Shown here one piece after another: positions 8,654 through 18,700 of a stretch of DNA of 64,000 bases. The DNA is from Planctomicrobium piriforme (lineage in GTDB: Bacteria > Planctomycetota > Planctomycetia > Planctomycetales > Planctomycetaceae). The DNA lies in the NCBI GenBank assembly GCA_945860955.1, contig CAMATH010000017.1:1-64000 (forward strand), read 5' to 3'. Position 1 is the stretch's first letter. Each line of letters opens with the position of its first letter. A program made the translations under genes and the position numbers. The notes below the pieces were generated by a model that saw only the letters and a program-made list of their open reading frames with translations, was not told the origin of the DNA and searched no databases.

Positions 8654-9918
8654 TCCGCGCGTTGCTAAGAGATCTCAACGCTCACCCGAATGAACATCGC
8701 TGGCTGGAGAATCTCTATGGAGACCATTCTCGACTGGCGCGGCTGTTGCAAGATGGGCCGCTGAAGAAAGATGCGGCGTGGGCGCCTGATGAGTACTCGG
8801 CGTGTTTTCGGGAGATCGCCGAACACAACCTGGAGCCATTGAGATTTCCGGACCCAGAGTCCCCCGACAAGTTGCGGATGCGACAGAGCTGGCTGGGTGC
8901 CATGGCGGATGTGGCCGATGTGACCTCTCTGTTGCAACTGGACGTGAATTCTGAGGAGGCGTACAGAAAATTGGATTCGGCCGCGGCCGCGCTGGAACAA
9001 GTGTTCGCGACCGATTCGTCGACCTGCGAGACATTGGTACCGCCGTCCGAGAGTTGCCCGCACCAACAGTTTTTCAGTCGGTTCGCTGAATCTATCCAGC
9101 GTGGACGCGGATTCCGCTTGGCACGGGACTTGGTTTTGGATTGGTCTCTGGCCGATCGTTCGGATTGGCACCGCGAGCGATTTACCACAATCCTCATGAA
9201 AGTTCACGGCACCGAGCGCCCCGCCCGTTGCCTGCTCACGGTTCAACTGGCGAAGTGCGAAACGGGTCGTTTTGATCCCGATTTGCGATTCCTGGGAATG
9301 GCCGGAATCCGCCACTCGGAATTTGAAGAGTGTTTCTTGAGGGCGATGGATGCGATGTGGCGGGTGTCTGGCCTGAGCCAGGGGTGGCGCGGACGCTGGA
9401 GACTGGAATCGCTGCCGGATCTGCGTGATAAAGTCAGGCATCCGCTGAACTATCTCGGGCGATCGGCGGAGGCCGCGACGTTGTGTCTGTTGCTGAACGC
9501 TGTCAACGATGCCGAATACTCCCGGTTCGTCCTCAACTCGAGGAAGTGCATCAGTGCGAAAGTTGATTACTCAAGAGTGGTTGCGGGTCAAGCCCCAAGG
9601 CAGCTCAAGTTGCTTCCCGCGAAGGGAGTCGTTGACAAGCTCGAAGCGGCGAGAGGCCGCCTCGACACCGTCCTGTTCGCGGACGGGGAAGATTTGAGTC
9701 GCTTGCATGTTCAGGCTCAGGCACCAGTGGGGCGCTTGCGATCGACTGAACAAAATCGGCAGCTTCCAACTCCGGTTTGCGTTCCAGATATCGCCACGGC
9801 GTTGGACGTTTTGACGTTGGACGGAATGCGGCATGCGGACTACCGCCGCTCGATCGCGGAATCCTGGAACGGGCGCTGGAGTGGGACATTTGACGCAACA
9901 ACCACATCGAGTCCCTAA
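8650..9918 (+). CDS. Lon (S16)-like protein lacking the catalytic lysine
   Basis: I chose the ATG at 8650, which overlaps the upstream stop as ATGA and gives 422 residues. Residues about 190-360 align well by eye with the Lon protease proteolytic domain. GRSAEAATLCLLL (Ser272) matches GPSAG with the nucleophile; VAGQAPRQLKLLPAKGVVDK (311-330) lines up residue for residue with MTGEITLRGQVLPIGGLKEK; LEAARGRLDTVLF follows as in LLAAHRGGIKTVL. The Lon catalytic Lys falls on Val328, although Lys325 and Lys330 lie close by. There is no AAA+ ATPase module; the N-terminal 190 residues are helical and unrecognised. It could be an inactive protease-fold adaptor, or an enzyme using a shifted Lys. Its coupling to the preceding gene suggests a complex. 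Confidence 0.68.
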   Translation: MIRALLRDLNAHPNEHRWLENLYGDHSRLARLLQDGPLKKDAAWAPDEYSACFREIAEHNLEPLRFPDPESPDKLRMRQSWLGAMADVADVTSLLQLDVNSEEAYRKLDSAAAALEQVFATDSSTCETLVPPSESCPHQQFFSRFAESIQRGRGFRLARDLVLDWSLADRSDWHRERFTTILMKVHGTERPARCLLTVQLAKCETGRFDPDLRFLGMAGIRHSEFEECFLRAMDAMWRVSGLSQGWRGRWRLESLPDLRDKVRHPLNYLGRSAEAATLCLLLNAVNDAEYSRFVLNSRKCISAKVDYSRVVAGQAPRQLKLLPAKGVVDKLEAARGRLDTVLFADGEDLSRLHVQAQAPVGRLRSTEQNRQLPTPVCVPDIATALDVLTLDGMRHADYRRSIAESWNGRWSGTFDATTTSSP

Positions 9919-9962
9919 CAAACCAAACGGTGACGGATTGAAACCGCCGACCCCCGCCCCGT

Positions 9963-9993
9963 AAGGTGATAGGGGGCAGACAGGTGTCACCTT
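9963..9993. terminator. Inverted repeat between convergent genes
   Basis: AAGGTGA (9963-9969) pairs with TCACCTT (9987-9993) across a 17-nt loop. It sits between the converging Lon-like and NACHT genes and overlaps the NACHT stop codon. The position suits a bidirectional terminator, but the stem is short and lacks a clear T-tract. Confidence 0.35.
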
Positions 9994-12536
9994 GAGGCAG
10001 TCGGAGCGGGCGACTGATCCGGGGAAATGTCTCGAGCGAGCCGCATGCCGGTCCGAAAGCCACCAGTGGAAGGCTCCTGGAGCAACCGGTGTCCCGAACG
10101 GCAGACGCGTTCGTTTTCCGCGTAATTCCCCCCCTTCAGAACCTGCTCGCCAACTCCACAGAACATTTGCAGTTGGCGTTCGTCAGGTGACGCGACCGGT
10201 ACGGCCCATTCTCCGACATTTCCCAACATATCGCAGAGCCCCAAAGGGTTTTCGTGTCCCGGGGCATTCGTTGGGCCCGTGACATCCGAGCTATTGCCTT
10301 TGAAATAGGTGTGCTGGTGAATTCCCGCGGCGTGATTTCCCCAAAAGAACGTCTCCGCCGGCGGCACACCGGCGGCATTGACCGTTTGCCCCCGGCAACC
10401 TTGCTCCCACTCGGTTTCTCGGGGCAGGCGGGCATGAAACCACGCGGCTGCGGACCAGGCTTCGAAATAGTCAATGTGAACCGCGGGGTGGTTGGGTTTG
10501 GGACTGTATTTCGCATAGGTGCCGTAAAGATGCAATGGATGGTGCGGCGCATACAGTGCGAACTGTTCGTTGGTGACGGGAGTGATCGCCAACTGGAACG
10601 GTGTGGTGTTTTCGACCAATTTTGCAGGACCGCATCCGTCCTTATTTGTGCCGATCCAGTGGTGTCCCGTACCTACATTCACAAACCCAGTGTGGAGTTC
10701 CGTGGCGATTTCCATTGGAGCTCGGTCACCGGAAAACTTCGACAATTGTTGATCTCGAGTCAATGGGACCATGCCGTGCAAGATGGCGGGAAACTGCCAG
10801 AAAAAGTGCCACAAACAGATTTCCGCCGCGGACTCGAAATCGTTCGGAAGCGGTTGTTTGGGATCAAAGTTGCAAGGGTTTTGAAACACCTCCTGCTGGA
10901 GTTGCCGGATGGCGGCATCGACATTTTCGAATGTCGGCTTTCTGACGTCCGCTGTCTCACCGACATTCAATCTGCCGGCGAATTGCAGCATACCGGGGAT
11001 CGATCGGTAGAGTAATTCCCCAAATCGACGACTCTTTCGAATTTCGTTGAGGGATGATCCCGACGCTGTCACGCGATACAATGGTGCCATCGCGCGAATC
11101 CACGCAAGTCGATCGACCCCGCGCATGGACCAGATCTCCGATAACAGAAGCCATGTCTCAGCCGACTCGCGAATCGATTGCGGAATCCCGTTTTCGGTTC
11201 TGACCGGAATCTCCACATGGAGCCAGTCCAAGTCGCGTCGCGTCGCGTAGCTGCCACCCAGCCAGCGTGCGGCAAGACAGGCCTGCAAAGTTCTCGAGCG
11301 GAATTTTAGCAGGGAAAATCGCTGCTCTCCTTCAAGTTCGGCGATCTGTAACAATCCCGGGTTCATGGCCACATTCAATTCCATGACATACTCAATGTCG
11401 GATTCGAATTGCTTATTGTCGCGCTGGGCCAAATCAAGTTTTCTTTTATGTCGTGACTTGAGACCATGCAGATATCCGCGGATCAATTCATTTCCGCGGA
11501 TTTCAACACCGAAATGCTGCTGTTGCAACATGTCAAAGGCCAAAAGCGAGAGCAGGTCGACAATCGCGGTATCGGGTCGCTTTTTCTTCCGACGCAAGCT
11601 GGCCTGTTCAATCGATTGATTCACGCATTCCTGGTACAATTGCATTCGAGTGTGCAGCTTCTCGAATCCCCTGTTGATGAATCGCAACGCGGTCTCAATG
11701 TCGCGGGGGACCGTAAAATACCGAACTCCCGAGGCCGATAGCGATTTATGGCACTCCTCACCTAAAATCGCTTTGATCTCCTCGACACGGAATTTTCCGA
11801 TCTGAGCGAAGATCCAGGAACTCCCGATCCCCTTGACAAATCCTGACAGTTGCCGAATCTGTCGCTGAATCGCCGAGGGACGACCGCTGATCACGCATTT
11901 GACGCGTGGGTATTTCCGTAAGAAACCCAACAGATATTTGAGTCGGAGACTCTCTCCCGTCTGCCGACGTTTTGATCCTCCGACCTGATCCAATGCGTCC
12001 ACCAACAGGGTCATGCGACCGTCCTCTGCGCATTTTTTCAACCATTGCTGGAGAGCGTCGTCACGACTTGGGTGTTCCTTCAGCCCTTTTTGATAAGCGG
12101 CGACTAAAATCGGAGGAGAGTCACCGTTTCCGCACGCATCCAGCAATCGGTGCATTGATGAACGGATTTCGTCAAATTCAATCAAAATAGCGACATGTTC
12201 CTGATCCCGCTCCATTCTGAGTTGCTGAATCTGCTGAATTGCAATTGACTTTCCATGCCCCGCGTCATCCACCAGACACAAGTAGCGAACCGAACTATCC
12301 GTGAAAAAATCCGCTCGACTCGGTACTTCAAGCCATCCCGTCTTGAAGTTCTTACCCCACCCCCCCGGAGCCCAATAGGGGACGGGATGCCTGCCGGTCG
12401 CCCGATCATAGTCAACGCGTCTTTGAAAAAACTCCAGCATCCAGGAATCAATCGGCGTATCTCCCGGTTCAAGTCGAAACACCTGTTGCGATGCGACGAA
12501 CAGGTGCCGGAGGTTGCTTGAATTGGGGTTGGGCAT
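9987..12536 (-). CDS. NACHT (STAND) NTPase fused to FGE-sulfatase (C-type-lectin fold) domain
   Basis: A GTG at 12593 would give 868 residues; I prefer the ATG at 12536 (849), though neither has a clear ribosome site. In 868-residue numbering, the NACHT module has a P-loop DDAGHGKS (about 113), a Walker B LLVDALDQ (about 195, the NACHT hhhhDALD form), and VISGRPSAIQ as the sensor-1 strand. A helical region follows. Residues about 655-860 are an FGE-sulfatase domain: PVTNEQFALY, RLPRETEWEQGCRG, GLCDMLGNVGEW, LKGGNYAENERVCRSGHR and GFRTGMRLARD. STAND ATPases act as ligand-gated switches that oligomerise on sensing; FGE/CLec domains often serve as binding surfaces and as targets of diversity-generating retroelements. 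There is no obvious N-terminal effector such as TIR, nuclease or protease. The gene is convergent with the Lon-like gene and closes the island. Confidence 0.88.
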   Translation of the reverse strand: MPNPNSSNLRHLFVASQQVFRLEPGDTPIDSWMLEFFQRRVDYDRATGRHPVPYWAPGGWGKNFKTGWLEVPSRADFFTDSSVRYLCLVDDAGHGKSIAIQQIQQLRMERDQEHVAILIEFDEIRSSMHRLLDACGNGDSPPILVAAYQKGLKEHPSRDDALQQWLKKCAEDGRMTLLVDALDQVGGSKRRQTGESLRLKYLLGFLRKYPRVKCVISGRPSAIQRQIRQLSGFVKGIGSSWIFAQIGKFRVEEIKAILGEECHKSLSASGVRYFTVPRDIETALRFINRGFEKLHTRMQLYQECVNQSIEQASLRRKKKRPDTAIVDLLSLLAFDMLQQQHFGVEIRGNELIRGYLHGLKSRHKRKLDLAQRDNKQFESDIEYVMELNVAMNPGLLQIAELEGEQRFSLLKFRSRTLQACLAARWLGGSYATRRDLDWLHVEIPVRTENGIPQSIRESAETWLLLSEIWSMRGVDRLAWIRAMAPLYRVTASGSSLNEIRKSRRFGELLYRSIPGMLQFAGRLNVGETADVRKPTFENVDAAIRQLQQEVFQNPCNFDPKQPLPNDFESAAEICLWHFFWQFPAILHGMVPLTRDQQLSKFSGDRAPMEIATELHTGFVNVGTGHHWIGTNKDGCGPAKLVENTTPFQLAITPVTNEQFALYAPHHPLHLYGTYAKYSPKPNHPAVHIDYFEAWSAAAWFHARLPRETEWEQGCRGQTVNAAGVPPAETFFWGNHAAGIHQHTYFKGNSSDVTGPTNAPGHENPLGLCDMLGNVGEWAVPVASPDERQLQMFCGVGEQVLKGGNYAENERVCRSGHRLLQEPSTGGFRTGMRLARDISPDQSPAPTASR

Positions 12537-12975
12537 AGCGGTTTGACACGGAAACTGAGGAACCCGAGCCGGTGTGCGACGGTTCAGCCGCACCGATGTT
12601 GCGACCCGAAAATAGTCGATTGTTCATCAATCCTCAACCATCCCACCAACCGGCTGGACCGCATGACCCGAATGGAATAGCGCTATCGACACTCAGCCGT
12701 CCATTCTGCTGCCGATCAACGCTCGCCTACCCCCCAAAATCCCCGCACCGGCATGGTTTTTGCCGACTTCTTTCCTGTTCTGTACTTCTGTCCCCACAAT
12801 CCCCGCTTTTTCGCGGGTTCGAGCTGTTCCCAATCGTGGGACGGGATAGGCGGAATGCCCTCGCTGTGCTATGACGCGCGATTGTGTTGCATCGCTGCTG
12901 AAGGAGGCCGCAGGTTGCTGCCTCGTTTGGCCGGCTGTTCGCCGCGTCTGACCTGGAAAATACGAATCTGAACCC
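12537..12975. other. Intergenic region between island and ATP-grasp cluster
   Basis: About 440 bp between divergent genes (380 if the NACHT gene starts at its GTG). Short frames cross it but none has a ribosome site or recognisable product. It presumably carries promoters for both neighbours; I see no clear boxes, attachment site or repeat. Confidence 0.4.
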
Positions 12976-14484
12976 ATGACTGACAACGCCTCCCCCGCCG
13001 ACCTTGCGGATACCAGATTCACCGACTACGCGACCGACGGCTTCTACGACGAAATGTTCTTCGCCGACGGCCAGCCCCGCCCTCGCGCTGAACTCCTCGC
13101 GTGGCGGCTCAAGACCCTCTCCCCAGGCGAACTCGCCAAGCGGCAGCGGGCCGCCGACCAGGCGCTTTTGAACATGGGGATCACGTTCAACGTCTATGGC
13201 CACGAAGCAGGCACCGAGAAAATCTGGCCGTTTGATCTTGTCCCCCGGATCCTCGAAAGCGACGAGTGGCAGCGGATCGAAGCCGGCTTGAGGCAGCGCA
13301 TCAAAGCGCTCAACCTCTTCATCGACGACATGTACCATGATCAGAAAATCATCCGCGACGGGGTCTTCCCCGAGTACATGGTCAAATCGAGCAAAAACTT
13401 CCTTAAACAGTGCGTGGGCCTCAACCCTCCCAAAGGGATCTGGTGCCATATCACCGGGACCGATCTCGTCCGAGACACCGACGGGACGGTCTACGTTCTC
13501 GAAGACAATCTGCGCTGCCCGTCGGGGGTGTCGTACGTACTGGAAAACCGCGAAGTCATGAAGCGGACGTTTCCGCAGGTCTTTGACGGCCTGTCGATCC
13601 TCCCGGTCGAGGACTATCCCGAGCAACTGCTTAAGATGTTGCAGTACATCGCGCCGCCGACCGAAGATGAGCCGACCGTTGTGGTGCTGACCCCTGGCAT
13701 TTTCAACTCGGCGTACTTCGAACATTGCTTCCTCGCCCAGCAGATGGGGGTCGAACTGGTTCAGGGAAGCGACCTCGTGGTGTCCAACGGGTTCGTCCAT
13801 ATGCGAACGACCCGTGGCCTGCAGCGGGTCGATGTCATCTACCGCCGTATCGACGACGAGTTCCTCGATCCGCTGACATTCCGTCCGGACTCGGCGTTGG
13901 GTGTCCCCGGTTTGATGGATGTGTACCGCGCCGGCCGCGTGGCGCTCGCCAACGCCCCCGGAACGGGAATCGCCGACGACAAAGCGGTCTACGCATACGT
14001 CCCCGCGATGATCAAGTATTACCTGGGCGAAGAGATCAGCCTGCCGAACGTTCCCACGTGGCTCTGCGCCGACGACGAGCAGCGGGAGTACGTTCTCAAG
14101 AACATTGAGAAGCTGGTTGTGAAGCCGGCGAACGAATCGGGTGGCTATGGAATCATGGTCGGTCCCCGTGCGACTCCCGAGCAGCATCAGCAGTACCGCG
14201 AGCTGATCGTTTCGAATCCGCGAAACTATGTCGCTCAGCCCACGCTGGCGCTGTCGCGCGTGCCGACCCTGGTCGGCGATCATCTGGAAGGCCGGCATGT
14301 CGACTTGCGTCCCTACATCCTGTATGGCGAAGACATCTACATTCTGCCGGGGGGACTCACGCGGGTCGCTCTGGTCAAGGGATCGCTGGTTGTGAATTCC
14401 TCGCAGGGAGGGGGGAGCAAAGACACCTGGGTTCTCAAGAACGGCACGCCGCGCATTTCCGACTTCCTCGCCAGTCAGGGATAG
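12976..14484 (+). CDS. Circularly permuted ATP-grasp protein (CP_ATPgrasp type 2)
   Basis: A 502-residue protein of the DUF404/DUF407 circularly permuted ATP-grasp family. Recognisable segments are [20 protein letters not shown] near 75-95, [11 protein letters not shown] near 115, [20 protein letters not shown] near 175 and [18 protein letters not shown] near 380, which carry the metal- and ATP-binding residues. ATP-grasp enzymes form acyl phosphates and join carboxyls to amines, so a peptide-like ligation is expected, but the substrate is unknown. It heads a five-gene plus-strand series with an alpha-E protein, transglutaminase-fold proteins and a fused ATP-grasp/alpha-E protein, a neighbourhood described by comparative genomics. 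Very long antisense open frames here are shadows of its GC-rich codons. Confidence 0.93.
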   Translation: MTDNASPADLADTRFTDYATDGFYDEMFFADGQPRPRAELLAWRLKTLSPGELAKRQRAADQALLNMGITFNVYGHEAGTEKIWPFDLVPRILESDEWQRIEAGLRQRIKALNLFIDDMYHDQKIIRDGVFPEYMVKSSKNFLKQCVGLNPPKGIWCHITGTDLVRDTDGTVYVLEDNLRCPSGVSYVLENREVMKRTFPQVFDGLSILPVEDYPEQLLKMLQYIAPPTEDEPTVVVLTPGIFNSAYFEHCFLAQQMGVELVQGSDLVVSNGFVHMRTTRGLQRVDVIYRRIDDEFLDPLTFRPDSALGVPGLMDVYRAGRVALANAPGTGIADDKAVYAYVPAMIKYYLGEEISLPNVPTWLCADDEQREYVLKNIEKLVVKPANESGGYGIMVGPRATPEQHQQYRELIVSNPRNYVAQPTLALSRVPTLVGDHLEGRHVDLRPYILYGEDIYILPGGLTRVALVKGSLVVNSSQGGGSKDTWVLKNGTPRISDFLASQG

Positions 14485-14579
14485 AATCACCCGTTCGGGA
14501 CGACGCCACCGCCGTCCCTCCGCCGCGGGGCGCTCCCGCCGCGATTTCACTACAACTCAATTTCCAGCCGTGTTGTTCC

Positions 14580-15608
14580 ATGCTCAGCCGAGTTGCAAGT
14601 TCCATTTACTGGATGAGCCGATACGTCGAACGGGCCGAAAACGTCGCCCGATTCATCGACGTCAACCTGACCATGTCGCTCGATCTGGGTCCGGAAATGG
14701 CCCGCCACTGGGCCCCGCTGATCTACACCACGGGTGATCAGGAGGCGTTCTACAAGAAGTTCCCGCTCGCCGACCAGGAGAGCGTGATCGAATTCCTGAC
14801 GTTCGACAAAGACAACGCGAATTCGATTCTGTCGTGTCTTGCCGCCGCCCGCGAAAACGCCCGCACAGTGCGAGACATGATCAGCTCACCCATGTGGGAG
14901 GAACTGAACAAGTTCTACCTCCTGGTGAAGTTGGCGACGCAGAGTCAGATCATCGATTCCCCGTTCGACTTCTTTACCCAGATCAAGCTCTCCGCCCATA
15001 CGCTGGCGGGGGTGACCGAGTCGTCGCTCTCGCACGGAGAGGCGTGGCACTTCCATCGCCTGGCGCAAATGCTGGAACGGGCCGACAAGACGTCGCGGAT
15101 TCTCGACGTCAAATACTATGTGCTGCTGCCTCAGGTGTCGGATGTGGGAACACAGCTCGACACGAATCAATGGGCGGCGCTGCTCAAGTCGGCGAGCGCC
15201 CTGGAGATGTACCGCAAGGCGTACGGCCGGATCACTCCGCAACAGGTCGCCGAGTTCCTGATTCTCGACCGCGAGTTCCCCCGGGCGATTCGTTTCTGCC
15301 TGACCAACGCCGAGGCGTCGCTGCTGGCGATCACGGGGGGCATGCACGGCATGTTCCAGAATCGGGCCGAACAGCAACTTGGCCGGCTCAAGAACGAATT
15401 CGACTACACCAATATGGACGAAATCATGCAGAGTGGACTGCATGAGTTCATCGATCGCTTCCAAAAACAGATCAATGGCATCGGCGAAGCCATCTTCGAA
15501 ACGTTTTTCGCGTTGCGACCGGTTCCCTCGGCGGGATCGTCGCGATCGACACAGTCTCAGTCACAGTCGCAGTCGACCACCTCCAGTTCCCCCTTTCGAA
15601 CTTCCTGA
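14580..15608 (+). CDS. Alpha-E domain protein (DUF403)
   Basis: A 342-residue all-helical protein. The opening MLSRVASSIYWMSRYVERAEN is the diagnostic start of the alpha-E family, and HFHRLAQMLERADKTSRILD (about 158-177) is its second conserved region. The C-terminal 25 residues are Ser/Gln-rich and probably disordered. The family always accompanies circularly permuted ATP-grasp proteins and is thought to assist or dock on them; no enzyme activity is established. It lies 95 bp after the ATP-grasp gene and 140 bp before the large transglutaminase gene. A second alpha-E domain is fused to an ATP-grasp downstream, so this cluster holds two complete ATP-grasp/alpha-E pairs. Confidence 0.93.
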   Translation: MLSRVASSIYWMSRYVERAENVARFIDVNLTMSLDLGPEMARHWAPLIYTTGDQEAFYKKFPLADQESVIEFLTFDKDNANSILSCLAAARENARTVRDMISSPMWEELNKFYLLVKLATQSQIIDSPFDFFTQIKLSAHTLAGVTESSLSHGEAWHFHRLAQMLERADKTSRILDVKYYVLLPQVSDVGTQLDTNQWAALLKSASALEMYRKAYGRITPQQVAEFLILDREFPRAIRFCLTNAEASLLAITGGMHGMFQNRAEQQLGRLKNEFDYTNMDEIMQSGLHEFIDRFQKQINGIGEAIFETFFALRPVPSAGSSRSTQSQSQSQSTTSSSPFRTS

Positions 15609-15748
15609 CAACCCCCGTGTTCCCGTACGATTTGCCAGCACTCGAAAATCTCCGTCTTTCCGCCTTCCACACAAGGATGATCTCGCGGTTACTTGCGGTT
15701 CAAGGATGATCCATTCGCCACCGCCGTCCGCTTTGAAAGTTGCGTTTC

Positions 15749-18700
15749 ATGTCGATTCACGTCGCGCTGCACCATCGCACGCATTACAAGTACGATCGGC
15801 TCGTGACCCTGGGACCGCAGGTCATTCGGCTCCGTCCCGCGCCGCATTGCCGAACACCGGTCCTGAGCTACTCGCTTCAGGTCCAGCCGTCGAATCAGTT
15901 CCTGAACTGGCAGCAGGATCCCTACGGCAACTTCCTCGCCCGGCTGGTATTTAACGAGCCGACGCGCGATCTGGTGGTCGACGTCGACCTGGTCGCCGAG
16001 ATGACGGTGATCAACCCGTTCGACTTCTTTCTCGAACCGAGTGTCGAAGAATTCCCGTTCGTGTATGAAGCGGGACTGCGGGATCAACTGGGGCCGTACC
16101 TGGCGAAAGTCCCTCTCTCGACAACGCTGACCGAGTGTCTGTTGCAGATCTCACGTGTCAAACGGCGGACGATCGACTTTCTGGTCGACGTCAATCAGTT
16201 TGTGTCGCAGCTCATCAAGTACGTCATCCGGTTGGAGCCGGGGGTTCAGACGTGCGACGAAACGCTCGAAAAGCGGACCGGTTCGTGTCGCGACTCGGCG
16301 TGGCTGCTGGTGCAATTGTTGCGTCATCAGGGATTGGCGGCCCGCTTTGTTTCGGGCTATCTGATCCAGTTGAAAGCAGACGTCGCGTCGCTCGACGGAC
16401 CGTCGGGAACGGCGGTCGACTTCACCGATTTGCACGCCTGGGCCGAGGTCTATCTGCCCGGAGCGGGGTGGGTGGGAATGGACCCGACGTCGGGATTGTT
16501 CGCAGGCGAAGGACATCTGCCGCTCGCCGCGACCCCCGACCCTTCGTCGGCCGCGCCGATCGCAGGTGGTGTCGACAAATGCGAAACGACATTCGAATTC
16601 GAAATGAAAGTGACGCGGATTCATGAGGATCCGCGGGTCACGCTCCCTTACTCCGAAGACCAGTGGAAGGCGATCGACGCGCTGGGGAACGAGGTCGACC
16701 GCGCGATCGCGGCGGGTCCTTCGACGCTCACCATGGGAGGCGAGCCGACGTTTGTGTCGATCGACAACCGCGATCTGCCCGAGTGGAATACCGGCGCGCT
16801 GGGAGATCACAAACGGAAACTGGCGGGGGATCTGTTCCGCCGGCTGGCGAAGCAGTTCGCCAAAGGGCCGCTGTTGCATTTCGGCCAGGGAAAATGGTAC
16901 CCGGGCGAGCAGTTGCCGCGCTGGGCGCTGTCGTGCTACTGGCGCAAGGATGGGACGTCGATCTGGAAGGATCCCAAGCTGATCGCGGCCGACTACCAGG
17001 ACTACGGTGCCACCGAGCAACACGCCGAAGAGTTTGTCGAACGGCTCTCCAATCGGTTGGGCGTGGGCCCGAAAAACCTACTGCCGGGATACGAAGATTC
17101 CTTCTACTACCTCTGGAAAGAACGCCGGCTGCCGGTCAACGTGGATCCCCTCGATTCGAATCTGCGAGATCCGATCGAACGCGCCCGGCTCGCGAAGGTG
17201 TTTGAACGCGGTCTCGATCGCGTCGTCGGTTACACGCTGCCTCTCCGACCTGGTGAGCAGAATGGCGACTGGGTGAGTGGACCGTGGTTTCTGCGCGGCG
17301 AGCGGATGTACTTGATTCCGGGCGATTCGCCGATGGGTTACCGTCTGCCGCTCGATTCGCTCCTGTGGTCACTCGATCGCGACGCCTCCAGTCTGTTTGA
17401 ACGCGATCCCCTTGCGCCCCGTCCCGATCTGTTGCCGCAATCGGACGACAGCCACGACTTTGGCACGTGGCAGGGGAGCCAGCTTCCCTTGGAGAATCGG
17501 CCGCTCGCTCATTCCGGACCGATAGCGACAAGCCCCGCAGCGACTACGATTCGTCAACAGTTCCCGGCGGCGCGGATGGGACGTGGTGACGGTCCTTCCT
17601 CAATGTACGGTTCGACCGTGCCGCGCTCGGGGGTGGGATTGCTCGAGCAAGAGACGTACACCGAGGAATCGGAATTCCCGGTCACCGCGACAACACCGCA
17701 AACGATGGTGCGGACGGCGCTTTGTGTCGAAGCCCGGCATGGTGTGCTGCATGTCTTCATGCCTCCCGTCTCACTGATCGAGCAGTACATCGATCTGGTC
17801 GAGAAGATCGAAGAGACCGCGCGGGAGTTGAATCTCCCGGTCCGCATCGAAGGGTACCCGCCGCCGTACGATTACCGTGTCGATCATTTCCGTGTCACCC
17901 CCGACCCCGGTGTGATTGAAGTCAATCTGCAGCCCGCGTCGAATTGGGGCGAGTTGCGTCGCCTGACCGAGACGCTGTACGAAGAGGCGCGGCTGTCGCG
18001 ACTTTGTACCGAGAAGTTCATGCTCGATGGACGACATACCGGGACCGTTGGCGGAAACCACATCGTTCTCGGCGGGCCGCGTCCGGTCGACAGTCCGTTC
18101 CTGCAACGTCCCGACCTGCTGCGCAGTCTCGTCGCGTACTGGAACAATCGCCCGTCGCTGTCGTACCTGTTCTCCGGGCTGTTTATCGGTCCGACCAGTC
18201 AGGCACCGCGCGTCGACGAAGCGCGGCATGAAAGCGTCTACGAACTGGAGACGGCGTTTTCCCAGATCCCCGTGGGTCAACCCGCCCCTCCCTGGCTGGT
18301 CGACCGGGTCTTCCGCCATCTGCTGGTCGATCTGACCGGAAACACGCATCGTTCGGAATTCTGCATCGACAAACTGTACTCGCCCGACAGCAGTACCGGC
18401 CGACTGGGGTTGGTGGAATTGCGGGCGTTCGAGATGCCGCCGCACGAACGGATGAGCTTGGTCCAGCAGCTTCTCGTGCGGTCGTTGGTCGCCCGGTTCT
18501 GGAAGCAGCCGTATCAACAGCCACTCGTCCGTTGGGGAACGACGCTGCACGACCGGTTCTTGTTGCCCCACTTCGTCGCGCAGGATCTGCGCGAAGTGGT
18601 CGAAGAATTGAACGACGCCGGCTTCGATTTCGAGTTTGACTGGTTCGCTCCGCACTTTGAGTTCCGTTTTCCGCTGATCGGTAACGTGACGCGGCGCGGT

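Noticed and set aside
9987-12593. Diversity-generating retroelement
   Set aside because: The FGE domain is a plausible target, but no reverse transcriptase or template repeat is visible in the window.
9987-12593. Avs-type antiphage STAND protein
   Set aside because: It lacks an N-terminal nuclease or other effector and the typical TPR sensor; the C-terminal sensor here is an FGE domain.
1-12600. Prophage or integrative element carrying the island
   Set aside because: No integrase, phage structural gene, tRNA end or flanking repeat was seen within the window; the left edge is not visible.
12727-14550. A 607-codon minus-strand open frame opposite the first ATP-grasp gene
   Set aside because: It is the codon-structure shadow of a GC-rich conserved gene; its protein is low in sense and matches no family.
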